A stretch of 6,799 bases of DNA from an uncultured Bacilli bacterium (GTDB lineage Bacteria; Bacillota_I; Bacilli_A; RF39; UBA660): positions 1-6,799 of the forward strand of contig CARJCM010000064.1 in NCBI GenBank assembly GCA_948999435.1, given 5' to 3'. This document shows, piece by piece, positions 1-6,556 of this stretch; position 1 is the first letter of the stretch, and each line of letters opens with the position of its first letter. Made by a program: the position numbers and the translations under genes. The notes below the pieces were generated by a model. That model saw only the letters and a program-made list of their open reading frames with translations. It did not search any database and was not told where the DNA came from.

Positions 1-375
1 CTTTGAAACTTCTATAAAAGATTTCAACACATTTTGATTTAAATAATTAGTATTTAAAAACTCTTTAAGAAAAGCTTTAGTTTCTTCATTAAATGAAGAA
101 TCTTCAAAAGAAACAAGTACATCATCTACTGTTACACGACTCTCTACTTCTTTTTGTTTTTCCTCTTCTTTTAATTTCTTTTCTATAAGCTTATTTAACT
201 CATCAGTTGCCATTCTTCCTGAAGTATTAAAACAAACACCAAAAGAACTTTCAAATACTCTTTTAAAATTAGGAGCCTCTATATTTTGTGACTTTTCTCC
301 ACAAGAACTTAATGTTACTGTAAGTACTGAAGCCATAGCAAGAGCTTTTAATCTAGTTAATGTATATTTTTCCAT
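1..375 (-). CDS. Putative lipoprotein, N-terminal part (3' end beyond window)
   Basis: The reading frame is open from the ATG at 375 to the window edge, giving 125 residues without a stop. The N-terminus is a clear lipoprotein signal: basic start (MEKYTLTRLK), a hydrophobic stretch (residues 11-22) and a lipobox LSSC with the acylated Cys at 25, followed by GEK. The product is expected to be anchored to the outer face of the membrane. After the signal come a short segment containing a second Cys, then a Lys/Glu-rich, probably helical region (about residues 61-76) and an acidic stretch. I do not recognise the family and give no substrate. The start is supported by a Shine-Dalgarno AAGGGG at 388-383, 7 nt from the ATG. 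It has its own promoter just downstream of mutL, so it is probably transcribed separately as well as by read-through. Confidence 0.8.
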   Translation of the reverse strand, partial: MEKYTLTRLKALAMASVLTVTLSSCGEKSQNIEAPNFKRVFESSFGVCFNTSGRMATDELNKLIEKKLKEEEKQKEVESRVTVDDVLVSFEDSSFNEETKAFLKEFLNTNYLNQNVLKSFIEVSK

Positions 376-404
376 AAAAACACCCCTTCAATAAAACGCA
401 TAAT

Positions 405-433
405 ATTTTAGCACTTTTTTTAATAAAAGTCAA
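405..433 (-). promoter_or_regulatory. Sigma-A-type promoter of the lipoprotein gene
   Basis: On the minus strand there is a -35 box TTGACT (433-428), a spacer of exactly 17 nt, and a -10 box TAAAAT (410-405). The -10 is preceded directly by TGC, an extended -10. Transcription would start near 398, leaving a leader of about 20 nt that contains the SD AAGGGG. The whole promoter fits in the gap after the mutL stop codon. No convincing terminator separates mutL from it. Spacing and both boxes agree well with the vegetative consensus; this is a sequence call only. Confidence 0.75.
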
Positions 434-443
434 AAAAAGAATG

Positions 444-2228
444 TTAGTTCATAACTCTTTTAAACATTCTTTCTAAATCATAAATACTAAATTTAATAAT
501 TGTTGGTCTTCCATGCGGACAATTATAAGGATTATCGCATAATACTAGTTCATTTAATAATTCTTCTTGAGCTTCATGGCTAATTCTCATATTAGCTTTT
601 ATACTCATTTTACAAGCTAAAGTAATAGCAATACTTTCATTAAATTTAACAGGATCAAAACTACTTTTATTAAGAATTACTAAATCAATAATCTTTCTTA
701 CACTTTCTTCTTCATGATTTTCGAGTATCCAAGTTGGATGCCCTTCTATTTTAAAAGTATTAACTCCAAACTCTTCTATTATAAACCCCATATTTATTAA
801 AACATCCAAATTATCTTTTAAAATAACAAAATCACTAGTTGAAAGTTCAACTGTAATAGGAATTAAAAGTCTTGTTGTTGTAATCTCTCTTTCTCTAAGC
901 GCCCTCATATACCTTTCATAATTAACCCGTTCCTGAGCAGCATGTTGGTCTATTAAATAAACACCTTCATCATTCTCTGCTATAATATAAGTGCCTAAAG
1001 CGATACCCACAGGATATAAAACGAGAGATTTCATTTCTTTATTAATAATTAATTCATCATTAGTTTTAAGTTCTAAAGATTTTTCTTTATCATTACTTTC
1101 ATTTTGATTAACTTCTATTTTAAAATCCAGTTCTGTTTGCACATTTTCTTTTTCTTGAGTCTTAGCCATCGTTGATACTATATCAGCAATAACACTATCT
1201 TTAATAATACTAACACTATCACTCTTTAAGGCATTAGGAATAAGTAAATTTTGATATAAAGTGTCTTTCAAAGTATTATATATTAAATCATATAAATCAT
1301 TCATTTTAGATAATTTAATATCTTGTTTAGTCGGATGAATATTAACATCTACTAAAGTAGGATCTGTATTAATTTTTAATACAACAACTGGATATTTACC
1401 TTCTGGTTTATAAGTGTAATATGCATCATTAATAGCTCTATTAATTTCTAAATTACGAACTACTCGATCATTTACAAAAGTATTCATATCATTACGATTA
1501 GACTTTAATATTTCTGGTTTACAAATATAACCATATATATCAAAATCATTGTTGCTTGCCTTAAATTCTAACATTTTATTAGACACATTAAGTCCATATA
1601 TCTCATGAATAGTTTTAAGTAAATTATCACTACCACTAGTTTTAAGCATTACTTTTTCATTATTAGTTAAAGTAAACTTAATCTTAGGATGAGCCAAAGC
1701 TAGTTTTTCAATTAAATTAACTGAATTATAAAGTTCGGTATTTTCTGCTTTTAAATATTTTAAACGTGCTGGCGTATTATAAAAAAGGTTCTGGACAGAT
1801 ATACTAGTTCCAATTCTTAAATCTCCCGCATTTTCTTCTAATACTTCTCCACCTTTAATATGAATATAACTAGAAGTATCTCCGTTACTAGTAATAAGTT
1901 CTACTTCTGAGACACTTGCAATCGAAGGAAGTGCTTCACCACGAAAGCCCATTGTATTAATAAAGAATAAATCATCATCACGAATAAGTTTACTAGTCGC
2001 ATGTCTACCAAATGCTAATTTAGCATCCTTGCTATCCATACCTTCCCCATTATCAATAACTTGAACTTTATCTAAGCCACCTTTAATTAAATTAATTGTA
2101 ATATTATCAGCATGAGCATCTATACTATTTTCTACTAATTCTTTAACAATACTAGAGCATCTCTCAACTACCTCACCTGCTGCTATTTTATTAGCTAAGT
2201 TTTCACTCATTACTTGAATTTTACTCAT
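444..2228 (-). CDS. mutL: DNA mismatch repair protein MutL
   Basis: MutL couples MutS mismatch recognition to strand removal. The product is 594 aa from the chosen ATG. The N-terminal GHKL ATPase is complete: NKIAAGEVVE, the ENSIDA helix (E33, N34), DNGEGM (59-64), HATSK (76-80) and GFRGEAL (94-100). A variable linker lies at about 330-395. The C-terminal dimerisation/nuclease domain carries DQHAAQERVNYE (427-438), matching DQHA(X)2E(X)4E, with ACKMSIKAN (538-546) and CPHGRP (570-575). This marks an endonuclease-type MutL as in MutH-less bacteria. RLLIP (453-457) resembles the clamp-binding motif. An upstream GTG at 2240 is in frame, but the ATG at 2228 fits the usual N-terminus and SD spacing. 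The gene overlaps the yqeH 3' end by 8 nt. No mutS is adjacent, unlike many Bacillota. ERCSS replaces the common ERPAS; otherwise it is ordinary. Confidence 0.97.
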   Translation of the reverse strand: MSKIQVMSENLANKIAAGEVVERCSSIVKELVENSIDAHADNITINLIKGGLDKVQVIDNGEGMDSKDAKLAFGRHATSKLIRDDDLFFINTMGFRGEALPSIASVSEVELITSNGDTSSYIHIKGGEVLEENAGDLRIGTSISVQNLFYNTPARLKYLKAENTELYNSVNLIEKLALAHPKIKFTLTNNEKVMLKTSGSDNLLKTIHEIYGLNVSNKMLEFKASNNDFDIYGYICKPEILKSNRNDMNTFVNDRVVRNLEINRAINDAYYTYKPEGKYPVVVLKINTDPTLVDVNIHPTKQDIKLSKMNDLYDLIYNTLKDTLYQNLLIPNALKSDSVSIIKDSVIADIVSTMAKTQEKENVQTELDFKIEVNQNESNDKEKSLELKTNDELIINKEMKSLVLYPVGIALGTYIIAENDEGVYLIDQHAAQERVNYERYMRALREREITTTRLLIPITVELSTSDFVILKDNLDVLINMGFIIEEFGVNTFKIEGHPTWILENHEEESVRKIIDLVILNKSSFDPVKFNESIAITLACKMSIKANMRISHEAQEELLNELVLCDNPYNCPHGRPTIIKFSIYDLERMFKRVMN

Positions 2229-3150
2229 ATTCTTCACCACTAATAGAATCTCTTACTTCTATATTTCTATTATTAATTATTAACTCTCCTGCTTCTTTAA
2301 CATTAATAAATCCAACACCAGGGATTACAACATCTATATTAGAACCAACTTCCATTTTTTCGCCAACAATTTCTTTATATCCTCTTTTAATATCATTTAT
2401 ATTAAAGTAACAAGTAATACTAGTAGGATTTAAAAAAGTTATTTTATAGTCTAAAAACATTAATGTTGTTATCTTTTTTAAATTAAAAGTAATTGGTTTA
2501 ATTTCCTTTTTTAAAAGTTTTAAATTCATATTAGGAATTAATAAACCTGGAGTATCATATATCTTATAATTATCTATATGTATTGGAATAAAATCTAAAG
2601 TTGTATTAGGTTTATCACTAACAAGTATTTCTTTATTTATATTATGTAGTGCTAAAAGTTTATTAATAAAAGTTGACTTACCTGCATTAGTAATACCCAT
2701 TATATAAGCCATATTAATATTTATATTATCTAAATAATTTAAAATACTATTAACCCCATAACCTGTTTTAGTACTAAGAAATAATATATCATCATTTATA
2801 TTATAAACATCTTCCAACCATTTTTTTATTTTATTAAATTTCATATCTTTTCTTAAAATATCGATTTTACTTATTACTAAAACTTTTTTTAAGTTAATTT
2901 TTTTAAATAAATTAATAGTATAATTATTAATATTAAGATAATCCACAAAAAAGAAAGCAACACCCTTACCTTTATTCACCTTATTAAATATATCTTCCAT
3001 ATTTATCTTTTCATCTATATTTTTTTCCCCATAGTTTTTAAGTCTAAAACAACGCATACAATATTCTTTATCTATATTAGGAGTATAACCTTTTTCATTC
3101 TTATTAGAATTTTGTAAAATAAGGCCACAACCAATACATTTCTTATCCAT
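2221..3150 (-). CDS. yqeH: Ribosome biogenesis GTPase YqeH (circularly permuted)
   Basis: The protein is 309 aa. An N-terminal zinc-binding treble-clef-like segment has CIGC (C5, C8) and CMRC (C31, C34). GTPase motifs follow in permuted order: G4 SKID (94-97), G5 LSTKTG (125-130), G1 GITNAGKS (152-159), G2 around TT (183-184), G3 DTPG (199-202). This G4-G5-G1-G2-G3 order is the signature of the YqeH/YjeQ class. In B. subtilis YqeH is needed for 30S subunit assembly; that role is inferred here by homology. It is about 55 residues shorter than the Bacillus protein (roughly 366 aa), with a compacted C-terminal region that still has the GVGFINVKEAGEL element. G4 is SKID rather than NKxD. The gene is the most AT-rich in the window. 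The ATG has SD AAAGGAG (3167-3161) at 10 nt; the preceding gene stops 3 nt upstream. Confidence 0.95.
   Translation of the reverse strand: MDKKCIGCGLILQNSNKNEKGYTPNIDKEYCMRCFRLKNYGEKNIDEKINMEDIFNKVNKGKGVAFFFVDYLNINNYTINLFKKINLKKVLVISKIDILRKDMKFNKIKKWLEDVYNINDDILFLSTKTGYGVNSILNYLDNININMAYIMGITNAGKSTFINKLLALHNINKEILVSDKPNTTLDFIPIHIDNYKIYDTPGLLIPNMNLKLLKKEIKPITFNLKKITTLMFLDYKITFLNPTSITCYFNINDIKRGYKEIVGEKMEVGSNIDVVIPGVGFINVKEAGELIINNRNIEVRDSISGEEYE
2234..2238 (-). promoter_or_regulatory. Ribosome binding site that decides the mutL start
   Basis: GGTGA, complementary to the 3' end of 16S rRNA, lies 5 nt upstream of the ATG at 2228 and inside the last codons of yqeH. The two in-frame GTG codons at 2240 and 2237 are part of or abut this site, so they are unlikely starts. 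This supports translational coupling of mutL to yqeH. Confidence 0.6.
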
Positions 3151-3153
3151 AAA

Positions 3154-5106
3154 TTATAGACTCCTTTCCGAAGGAAAAATTGTATAATCATCATAAATAG
3201 AGCCATCTTTCATATCTGTAAAATCGGTTACACAATCAGTAAAATTTGCTCCACAGATATTAACATTTTGAAAAGAAGCTCCAATAAATTGCATCCCCAT
3301 AAAGTTTCCACCCCTCAAATCTTTGTTATAAACTTTCTGCGGATCTATTTTAGCATTTGAATAAGAAAAATCAACTCCATTAACTGCAACATTAGTAAAA
3401 TCAATTACACTTAAATCAAAAAATCTCAATACTCCATATAAATCAGGGTTAATTATCCAATGATTATCTTTCTCTAATAAAAGCATATTTCTATCAATTA
3501 TATATCTATCAAAAGTAGTTTCATCAATTGCATTTATTAAAGATTGTTTTAAGCTTAATAATGTATTTAGTTGTGCCATAGTTTTTTGAATTGCTTGATT
3601 AACAAGGTATAATTTATTACTTTCCTCTTCAGCCTTTTTTGATGAACTTACAATATTTTCTTTTACTAGAGATATCTGCTTTTTCTCTAAAAAACCTTCT
3701 ATAAAATGAGGATTTTTTATAGCTTCATTTTTAAATTCCTCATAGGATAAAATATCAGAACAAGAGATTCCTGGTTTCACATCAACATTTGTTATAGAAA
3801 TATCGCCAATATCAATTATTTCCTCACCAACAATAATAAACTTTTTATTATCAATACCTAATACATTTCCGCTGAAGAAAACCTTCTTTGGAGCAGTATC
3901 AGTAATTTTAAAATATTTTTCATCACTTTTATTAAAAAAATAACAGCCACTTTTATCTACACATAAAATAAAACTTCCTAAGTCATAAAGTGGTTTATAT
4001 TTTACAGAAAAGCCGTCCTGTAATTGATATTTAAATAATTTTTTTTCATAAATTAACTCTATAGGAACAACGATATTATTGAGTGGTCTTCTTTGACCTG
4101 TTTCATCAATATAACCAATATCTTTAATCAATAATTCATCGCTACCATAAATATTATATTTTCTACTATGTTCATAATCGTCAATGTACAAACACAAACC
4201 CTCACTAAACTCATCTAGCCAAATACTATTCGATTCGAATATTATTCTATTAGAGCTATCAATAATTCTATTTGTATCTTTATTATTTTCACAAGTAAAA
4301 TTCCTATGCTTTTTTATCTTCTCTTCAAATCTTTCTGAAGAAATTTCACTAACTTTACCATTTTTTTTATTTATTTGATAATAATATAATATATATCTAT
4401 CTCGCTTAGATGGAACACTAACATAAATGTATTCACTATCTGCATCATAATAAGTATTACCATCTTTTATATCATTGTCATATTTGATTACAAATCTACC
4501 TGTTGTGTCTATAAATCCACTATTTTGAAATTTTCTAGCATAAGCTATTCCACCTTTAAAAGCATCTAAGTAATTATATCCTTTATCTACAACCTTAAAG
4601 TCACTATTATAAAAAGCCCATTCTAATTTTGCTTCATAACCACATGAATCCATTGCAACTGCACCATAGCCTTCTGAAAAAGGTTTAGCCTTTGTAAAAC
4701 CTTTGTGGTTTGGAAATATCTTGCCAGATTCTGAAACATAATAATATAAATAACCTTCTCTATATGACCATTTTCTTTTTAAAATCGCAACCCCATTGCT
4801 AAAACCGCTTTCATACTCATAACTACTATCTAATTTAAATACAACTTCATTATCTTTATTAATAAATCCTTTAATCAATTGACCATTTTCTTTTTTTTCA
4901 AAATAGGCTAGACCCTCGCTAAAAGGTGATAAAAAGTGATATTCACAAGGAATAACCTCATTAAAGTCTTTACTAATCGCCCCATAACCTTCTGCACTCT
5001 CAACAATTGCTAAACCATCGCTAAAACTTTCAGCACTTTTATAAATACTTCTTAAATTAAAATATTTACTTAAATATCTACGATATTCCAATTCCATATT
5101 AATCAT
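3154..5106 (-). CDS. WG-repeat and pentapeptide-repeat protein, function unknown
   Basis: The protein has 650 residues, no signal peptide and no membrane segment, so it is probably cytoplasmic. The N-terminal half holds WG-type (KWG) repeats of about 40 residues, marked by F-S-x-G turns at 28, 62, 102, 143, 183 (FKGG) and 300. These are followed by segments such as GFINKDNEVV (80-89) and GFIDTTGRFV (197-206). Residues 340-450 are more diverged. A probable coiled coil spans about 473-528 (Lys/Glu/Leu/Gln-rich). A C-terminal pentapeptide solenoid runs in 5-residue steps at 596-625 (DL, NF, QF, SF, NI, NF at each step), with a partial run at 569-583. WG and pentapeptide repeats are usually binding scaffolds; no catalytic motif is seen. 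The ATG has SD AAAGGGG (5120-5114) at 7 nt and overlaps yqeG by 8 nt. It is less AT-biased than yqeH, suggesting a later insertion between yqeG and yqeH. Confidence 0.85.
   Translation of the reverse strand: MINMELEYRRYLSKYFNLRSIYKSAESFSDGLAIVESAEGYGAISKDFNEVIPCEYHFLSPFSEGLAYFEKKENGQLIKGFINKDNEVVFKLDSSYEYESGFSNGVAILKRKWSYREGYLYYYVSESGKIFPNHKGFTKAKPFSEGYGAVAMDSCGYEAKLEWAFYNSDFKVVDKGYNYLDAFKGGIAYARKFQNSGFIDTTGRFVIKYDNDIKDGNTYYDADSEYIYVSVPSKRDRYILYYYQINKKNGKVSEISSERFEEKIKKHRNFTCENNKDTNRIIDSSNRIIFESNSIWLDEFSEGLCLYIDDYEHSRKYNIYGSDELLIKDIGYIDETGQRRPLNNIVVPIELIYEKKLFKYQLQDGFSVKYKPLYDLGSFILCVDKSGCYFFNKSDEKYFKITDTAPKKVFFSGNVLGIDNKKFIIVGEEIIDIGDISITNVDVKPGISCSDILSYEEFKNEAIKNPHFIEGFLEKKQISLVKENIVSSSKKAEEESNKLYLVNQAIQKTMAQLNTLLSLKQSLINAIDETTFDRYIIDRNMLLLEKDNHWIINPDLYGVLRFFDLSVIDFTNVAVNGVDFSYSNAKIDPQKVYNKDLRGGNFMGMQFIGASFQNVNICGANFTDCVTDFTDMKDGSIYDDYTIFPSERSL
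3163..3179 (-). promoter_or_regulatory. Small hairpin covering the yqeH Shine-Dalgarno
   Basis: On the minus strand TTTCC (3177-3173) pairs with GGAAA (3169-3165) around a TTC loop. Two G-U pairs (3179/3163 and 3178/3164) could extend the stem to 7 bp. The 3' arm contains most of the yqeH SD AAAGGAG (3167-3161). A ribosome finishing the upstream gene would melt it, so it could enforce translational coupling. The stem is short and its role is inferred. Confidence 0.4.
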
Positions 5107-5617
5107 AATAATGCCCCTTTACTAAAATATTTTTCTTTTTTAAACTTCTTTTAATAAACCCTTCCAAGAATCTATTAATTTTAGTTCCAAATTTTTCATA
5201 TTCTCCAATTGGATTAATAAGTATTGAAGTTATTCCCATTCTATTAGCACCCAATATATCAGTTAAAAGTTGATCTCCAATCGCTGCTATTTCATAATCT
5301 TTAAAATTATATAATTTCATAATTTTTACATATTTCTTTTTAAAAGGTTTGTGACTAGAACAAGCTACATCTATATTTAACCCTTCTTTAAAAGGTATCA
5401 ATCTTTTTTTATTACTATTAGATATAATTATAACTTTAAAATCCCGTTCTAAATAAGCAAAAAACTCTTTTATTTTTTTATTAGGTTTATCACTTTTAAC
5501 AGGTACTATAGTATTATCTAAATCAAATAAAAGACATTTAATTCCCTTTTTCTTAAGTAAATCATAATTAATATCATATATATTTTTTTGATACATATCA
5601 GGTATAAATTTTTCCAT
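5099..5617 (-). CDS. yqeG: YqeG family HAD-IIIA phosphatase
   Basis: The 172-aa protein belongs to the HAD superfamily subclass IIIA and is the usual length for YqeG. HAD motif I is DLDNT (32-36: nucleophile D32, acid/base D34). Motif II is SNS (66-68), motif III a lysine in KPFKK (90-94), and motif IV GDQLLTDILGAN (114-125). The N-terminus (FIPDMYQKNIYDIN) also matches Bacillus YqeG (LPDEFVKNIFHI). The family resembles mitochondrial PGP-type phosphatases, but the bacterial substrate is not settled, so no reaction is assigned. In B. subtilis yqeG lies directly before yqeH; here the WG-repeat gene sits between them. The ATG has SD GAGGAG (5630-5625) at 7 nt. It is the first gene after the ylbE terminator and probably heads the yqeG-WG-yqeH-mutL operon. 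Confidence 0.95.
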   Translation of the reverse strand: MEKFIPDMYQKNIYDINYDLLKKKGIKCLLFDLDNTIVPVKSDKPNKKIKEFFAYLERDFKVIIISNSNKKRLIPFKEGLNIDVACSSHKPFKKKYVKIMKLYNFKDYEIAAIGDQLLTDILGANRMGITSILINPIGEYEKFGTKINRFLEGFIKRSLKKKNILVKGHYYD

Positions 5618-5636
5618 AGCTTCTCTCCTCTTAACA

Positions 5637-5645
5637 ATTATAACA
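5637..5645 (-). promoter_or_regulatory. Candidate extended -10 promoter of the yqeG operon
   Basis: A perfect extended -10, TGT then TATAAT (5645-5637), lies between the ylbE terminator and the yqeG SD. No good -35 is found at 16-18 nt upstream (TAGTCT at 17 nt, inside the terminator stem). The predicted start near 5631 would give a leader of only about 13 nt, beginning next to the SD. TATAAT arises by chance in such AT-rich DNA, so this is moderate evidence only. Confidence 0.4.
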
Positions 5646-5652
5646 ATAAATT

Positions 5653-5676
5653 AAAAAAGAGACTAGTCATAATCTC
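5653..5676 (-). terminator. Rho-independent terminator after ylbE
   Basis: On the minus strand GAGATTA (5676-5670) pairs with TAGTCTC (5665-5659), a 7-bp stem with one T-G pair, around the loop TGAC. Six T residues (5658-5653) follow at once. It starts 5 nt beyond the ylbE stop codon and separates ylbDE from yqeG. The modest stem may be leaky. Confidence 0.7.
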
Positions 5677-5681
5677 AAATT

Positions 5682-5903
5682 TTATTTTAAAGCTCCTAAA
5701 ACATTACTAATTAAATCAATATTATCAATCGCATCACTTATTTTATCAGTAGTTCTAAGTTTATATTTAACTTTCATATCATCTTTAAATCTTTTTATAT
5801 TAGTAGGATTTCTATTTAAATCTTTAATCCAATAAGAATTAATTTTTAATAAATCCCACATTTTTTTATCTTTCTTTATTTCTAATAAAGCCCTCATCTG
5901 CAT
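5682..5903 (-). CDS. ylbE: YlbE-like protein
   Basis: A 73-aa protein matching the small YlbE family of Bacilli (about 79 aa in B. subtilis). Shared features are an N-terminal helix ending in a W-x-L/I segment, SYWIKDLNRNPTNIKRF (about 23-39; Bacillus has PIWYRKLTRKPDDLESF), and a C-terminal helix before a short tail (ISNVLGALK). It has no signal peptide, membrane segment or catalytic motif, and its function is unknown. The ATG at 5903 lies 2 nt after the ylbD stop, with SD GAGG (5914-5911) at 7 nt inside ylbD. A second ATG at 5897 would have poorer spacing. The ylbD-ylbE order is as in B. subtilis, although the ylbF-ylbG-rsmD neighbours are absent. The family call rests on motif resemblance from memory. 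Confidence 0.75.
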   Translation of the reverse strand: MQMRALLEIKKDKKMWDLLKINSYWIKDLNRNPTNIKRFKDDMKVKYKLRTTDKISDAIDNIDLISNVLGALK

Positions 5904-5905
5904 AA

Positions 5906-6259
5906 TTAATCCTCAAAAAATTTATTAATAGGCCTTGGTGTTACAGGTGTTTTTATTTCACCTACACTAGCTCCTTTACCCGTTAATTCTTGAACTAAAC
6001 CTAAAGCCTTTTGTGCAGTATTAATATGTTTTTGTACACTTTCCATATCAATATTTTTAACTATATCCGAAATTCCACTAAAAGAAGTATTAGAAGTAGA
6101 CGTACTTTTATTAAAGTAAGTATTCCAAGCTCTATCATCTTCCCCATATATATCATATATTTCATATAACTTTTGCCATGAAGCTTCACCAGACTTAACA
6201 CTACTAATAAGTTCAGGATGAGTTTTAGCAAACAATTTAAAAGAATCTTTTTTATCCAT
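5906..6259 (-). CDS. ylbD: YlbD-like protein (annotated in Bacillus as putative coat protein)
   Basis: The product is 117 aa. Its N-terminal domain, F-K-L-F-A-K-THPELI..V..GE.SWQKLYE.YDIYGEDD..W (residues 7-45), closely matches Bacillus YlbD (FKQFVKKHPKLI...TWQEVYENWVLFGEDD..W). After a Ser/Thr/Asn-rich linker (about 50-62) comes a helical segment (63-92) and a Pro-containing tail. The 'coat protein' name comes from Bacillus spores; nothing here indicates sporulation, so function is unknown. In-frame GTG codons at 6271 and 6268 precede the ATG at 6259. I choose the ATG because GGTGAT (6269-6264) is an SD overlapping those GTGs and because the YlbD domain starts there. It forms a two-gene unit with ylbE, bounded by terminators at 6304-6324 and 5653-5676. 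Confidence 0.8.
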   Translation of the reverse strand: MDKKDSFKLFAKTHPELISSVKSGEASWQKLYEIYDIYGEDDRAWNTYFNKSTSTSNTSFSGISDIVKNIDMESVQKHINTAQKALGLVQELTGKGASVGEIKTPVTPRPINKFFED

Positions 6260-6263
6260 ATAT

Positions 6264-6269
6264 ATCACC
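6264..6269 (-). promoter_or_regulatory. Ribosome binding site that decides the ylbD start
   Basis: GGTGAT, an exact match to the anti-SD complement, sits 4 nt from the ATG at 6259. It overlaps the GTG codons that would otherwise extend the frame to 6271, so those are not likely starts. A TATAAT at 6280-6275 lies immediately upstream, with only a poor -35 (TTGTTT at 19 nt). Confidence 0.6.
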
Positions 6270-6303
6270 ACTAAATTATATGAAACAAAAACAAAACTAA
6301 AAC

Positions 6304-6324
6304 AAAAAAAGAGAGAAACTCTCT
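6304..6324 (-). terminator. Rho-independent terminator upstream of ylbD
   Basis: On the minus strand AGAGAG (6324-6319), loop TTT, CTCTCT (6315-6310), then a T run continuing to 6304. The stem is perfect. It lies 45 nt before the ylbD ATG, so it either ends transcription from the upstream surface-protein gene or works as a leader attenuator for ylbD. There is no U-tract in the plus direction. Confidence 0.7.
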
Positions 6325-6339
6325 ATAGTATTATAATAT

Positions 6340-6373
6340 TTGCCTATAACTAGAAAAGAAGCATTATAGGCAA
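6340..6373. repeat. Inverted repeat, 10-bp perfect arms
   Basis: On the plus strand TTGCCTATAA (6340-6349) is repeated inverted as TTATAGGCAA (6364-6373) with a 14-nt loop. On the minus strand it overlaps a second possible hairpin: AGCAT at 6379-6375 with ATGCT at 6364-6360, or AGAAGC at 6394-6389 with GCTTCT at 6362-6357. The two foldings exclude each other. It lies just upstream of the ylbD-proximal terminator. Confidence 0.6.
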
Positions 6374-6410
6374 GATGCTATTAATCAAGCTTCTCCTTTA
6401 CATTTACTTA

Positions 6411-6462
6411 ATGTAACTTTTGACATTAAGACACAACATACATATCAAGTCAAAAGTTACAT
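6411..6462. repeat. Inverted repeat, 14-bp perfect arms
   Basis: ATGTAACTTTTGAC (6411-6424) is repeated as its perfect reverse complement at 6449-6462 around a 24-nt spacer. Neither side is followed by a clear T run, so it is not a standard terminator. Segment 6410-6416 can instead pair with 6398-6404 (7-bp arms), giving a second, mutually exclusive hairpin. The arms also contain promoter-like TTGACA/TTGACT boxes. Function is unknown; recombinase site, regulatory hairpin and mobile-element remnant are all possible. Confidence 0.65.
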
Positions 6463-6556
6463 ATTTCCATCAATTTTCTTTAATACAAGTAAAGTGCCAA
6501 TCAAAAACGAAGAGTCATTTTGAACCACTCTACACTCTCTTGTTAGTGTTTCACTT

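Noticed and set aside
413..430. Terminator after mutL (ACTTTT/AAAAGT arms)
   Set aside because: Only 6 AT-rich pairs and the stretch is better explained as the spacer and -35 of the lipoprotein promoter.
444..2228. Mollicute genetic code (UGA as tryptophan)
   Set aside because: Tryptophans checked in MutL and YqeH are TGG and all genes stay open under the standard code, so recoding is not supported.
4184..4378. Plus-strand open frame of 64 codons
   Set aside because: It is antisense to the WG-repeat gene, has no SD, and its hydrophobic composition is the usual by-product of AT-rich antisense DNA.
6275..6305. Promoter for ylbD (TTGTTT, 19 nt, TATAAT)
   Set aside because: The spacer is too long, the -35 is poor and overlaps the terminator T run, and the start would fall on the SD. 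TATAAT alone is weak evidence in such AT-rich DNA.
6304..6400. T-box or other known riboswitch before ylbD
   Set aside because: No T-box GGTGG-type antiterminator motif or other recognisable aptamer core; the region is too short and ylbD is not a typical target.
6463..6556. IS21-like terminal sequence (TGGTTCAAAATGACTC and TTGGCACTT on the minus strand)
   Set aside because: It loosely recalls the repeated ends of IS21 elements, but no transposase, matching second end or target duplication is visible, so it cannot be supported.
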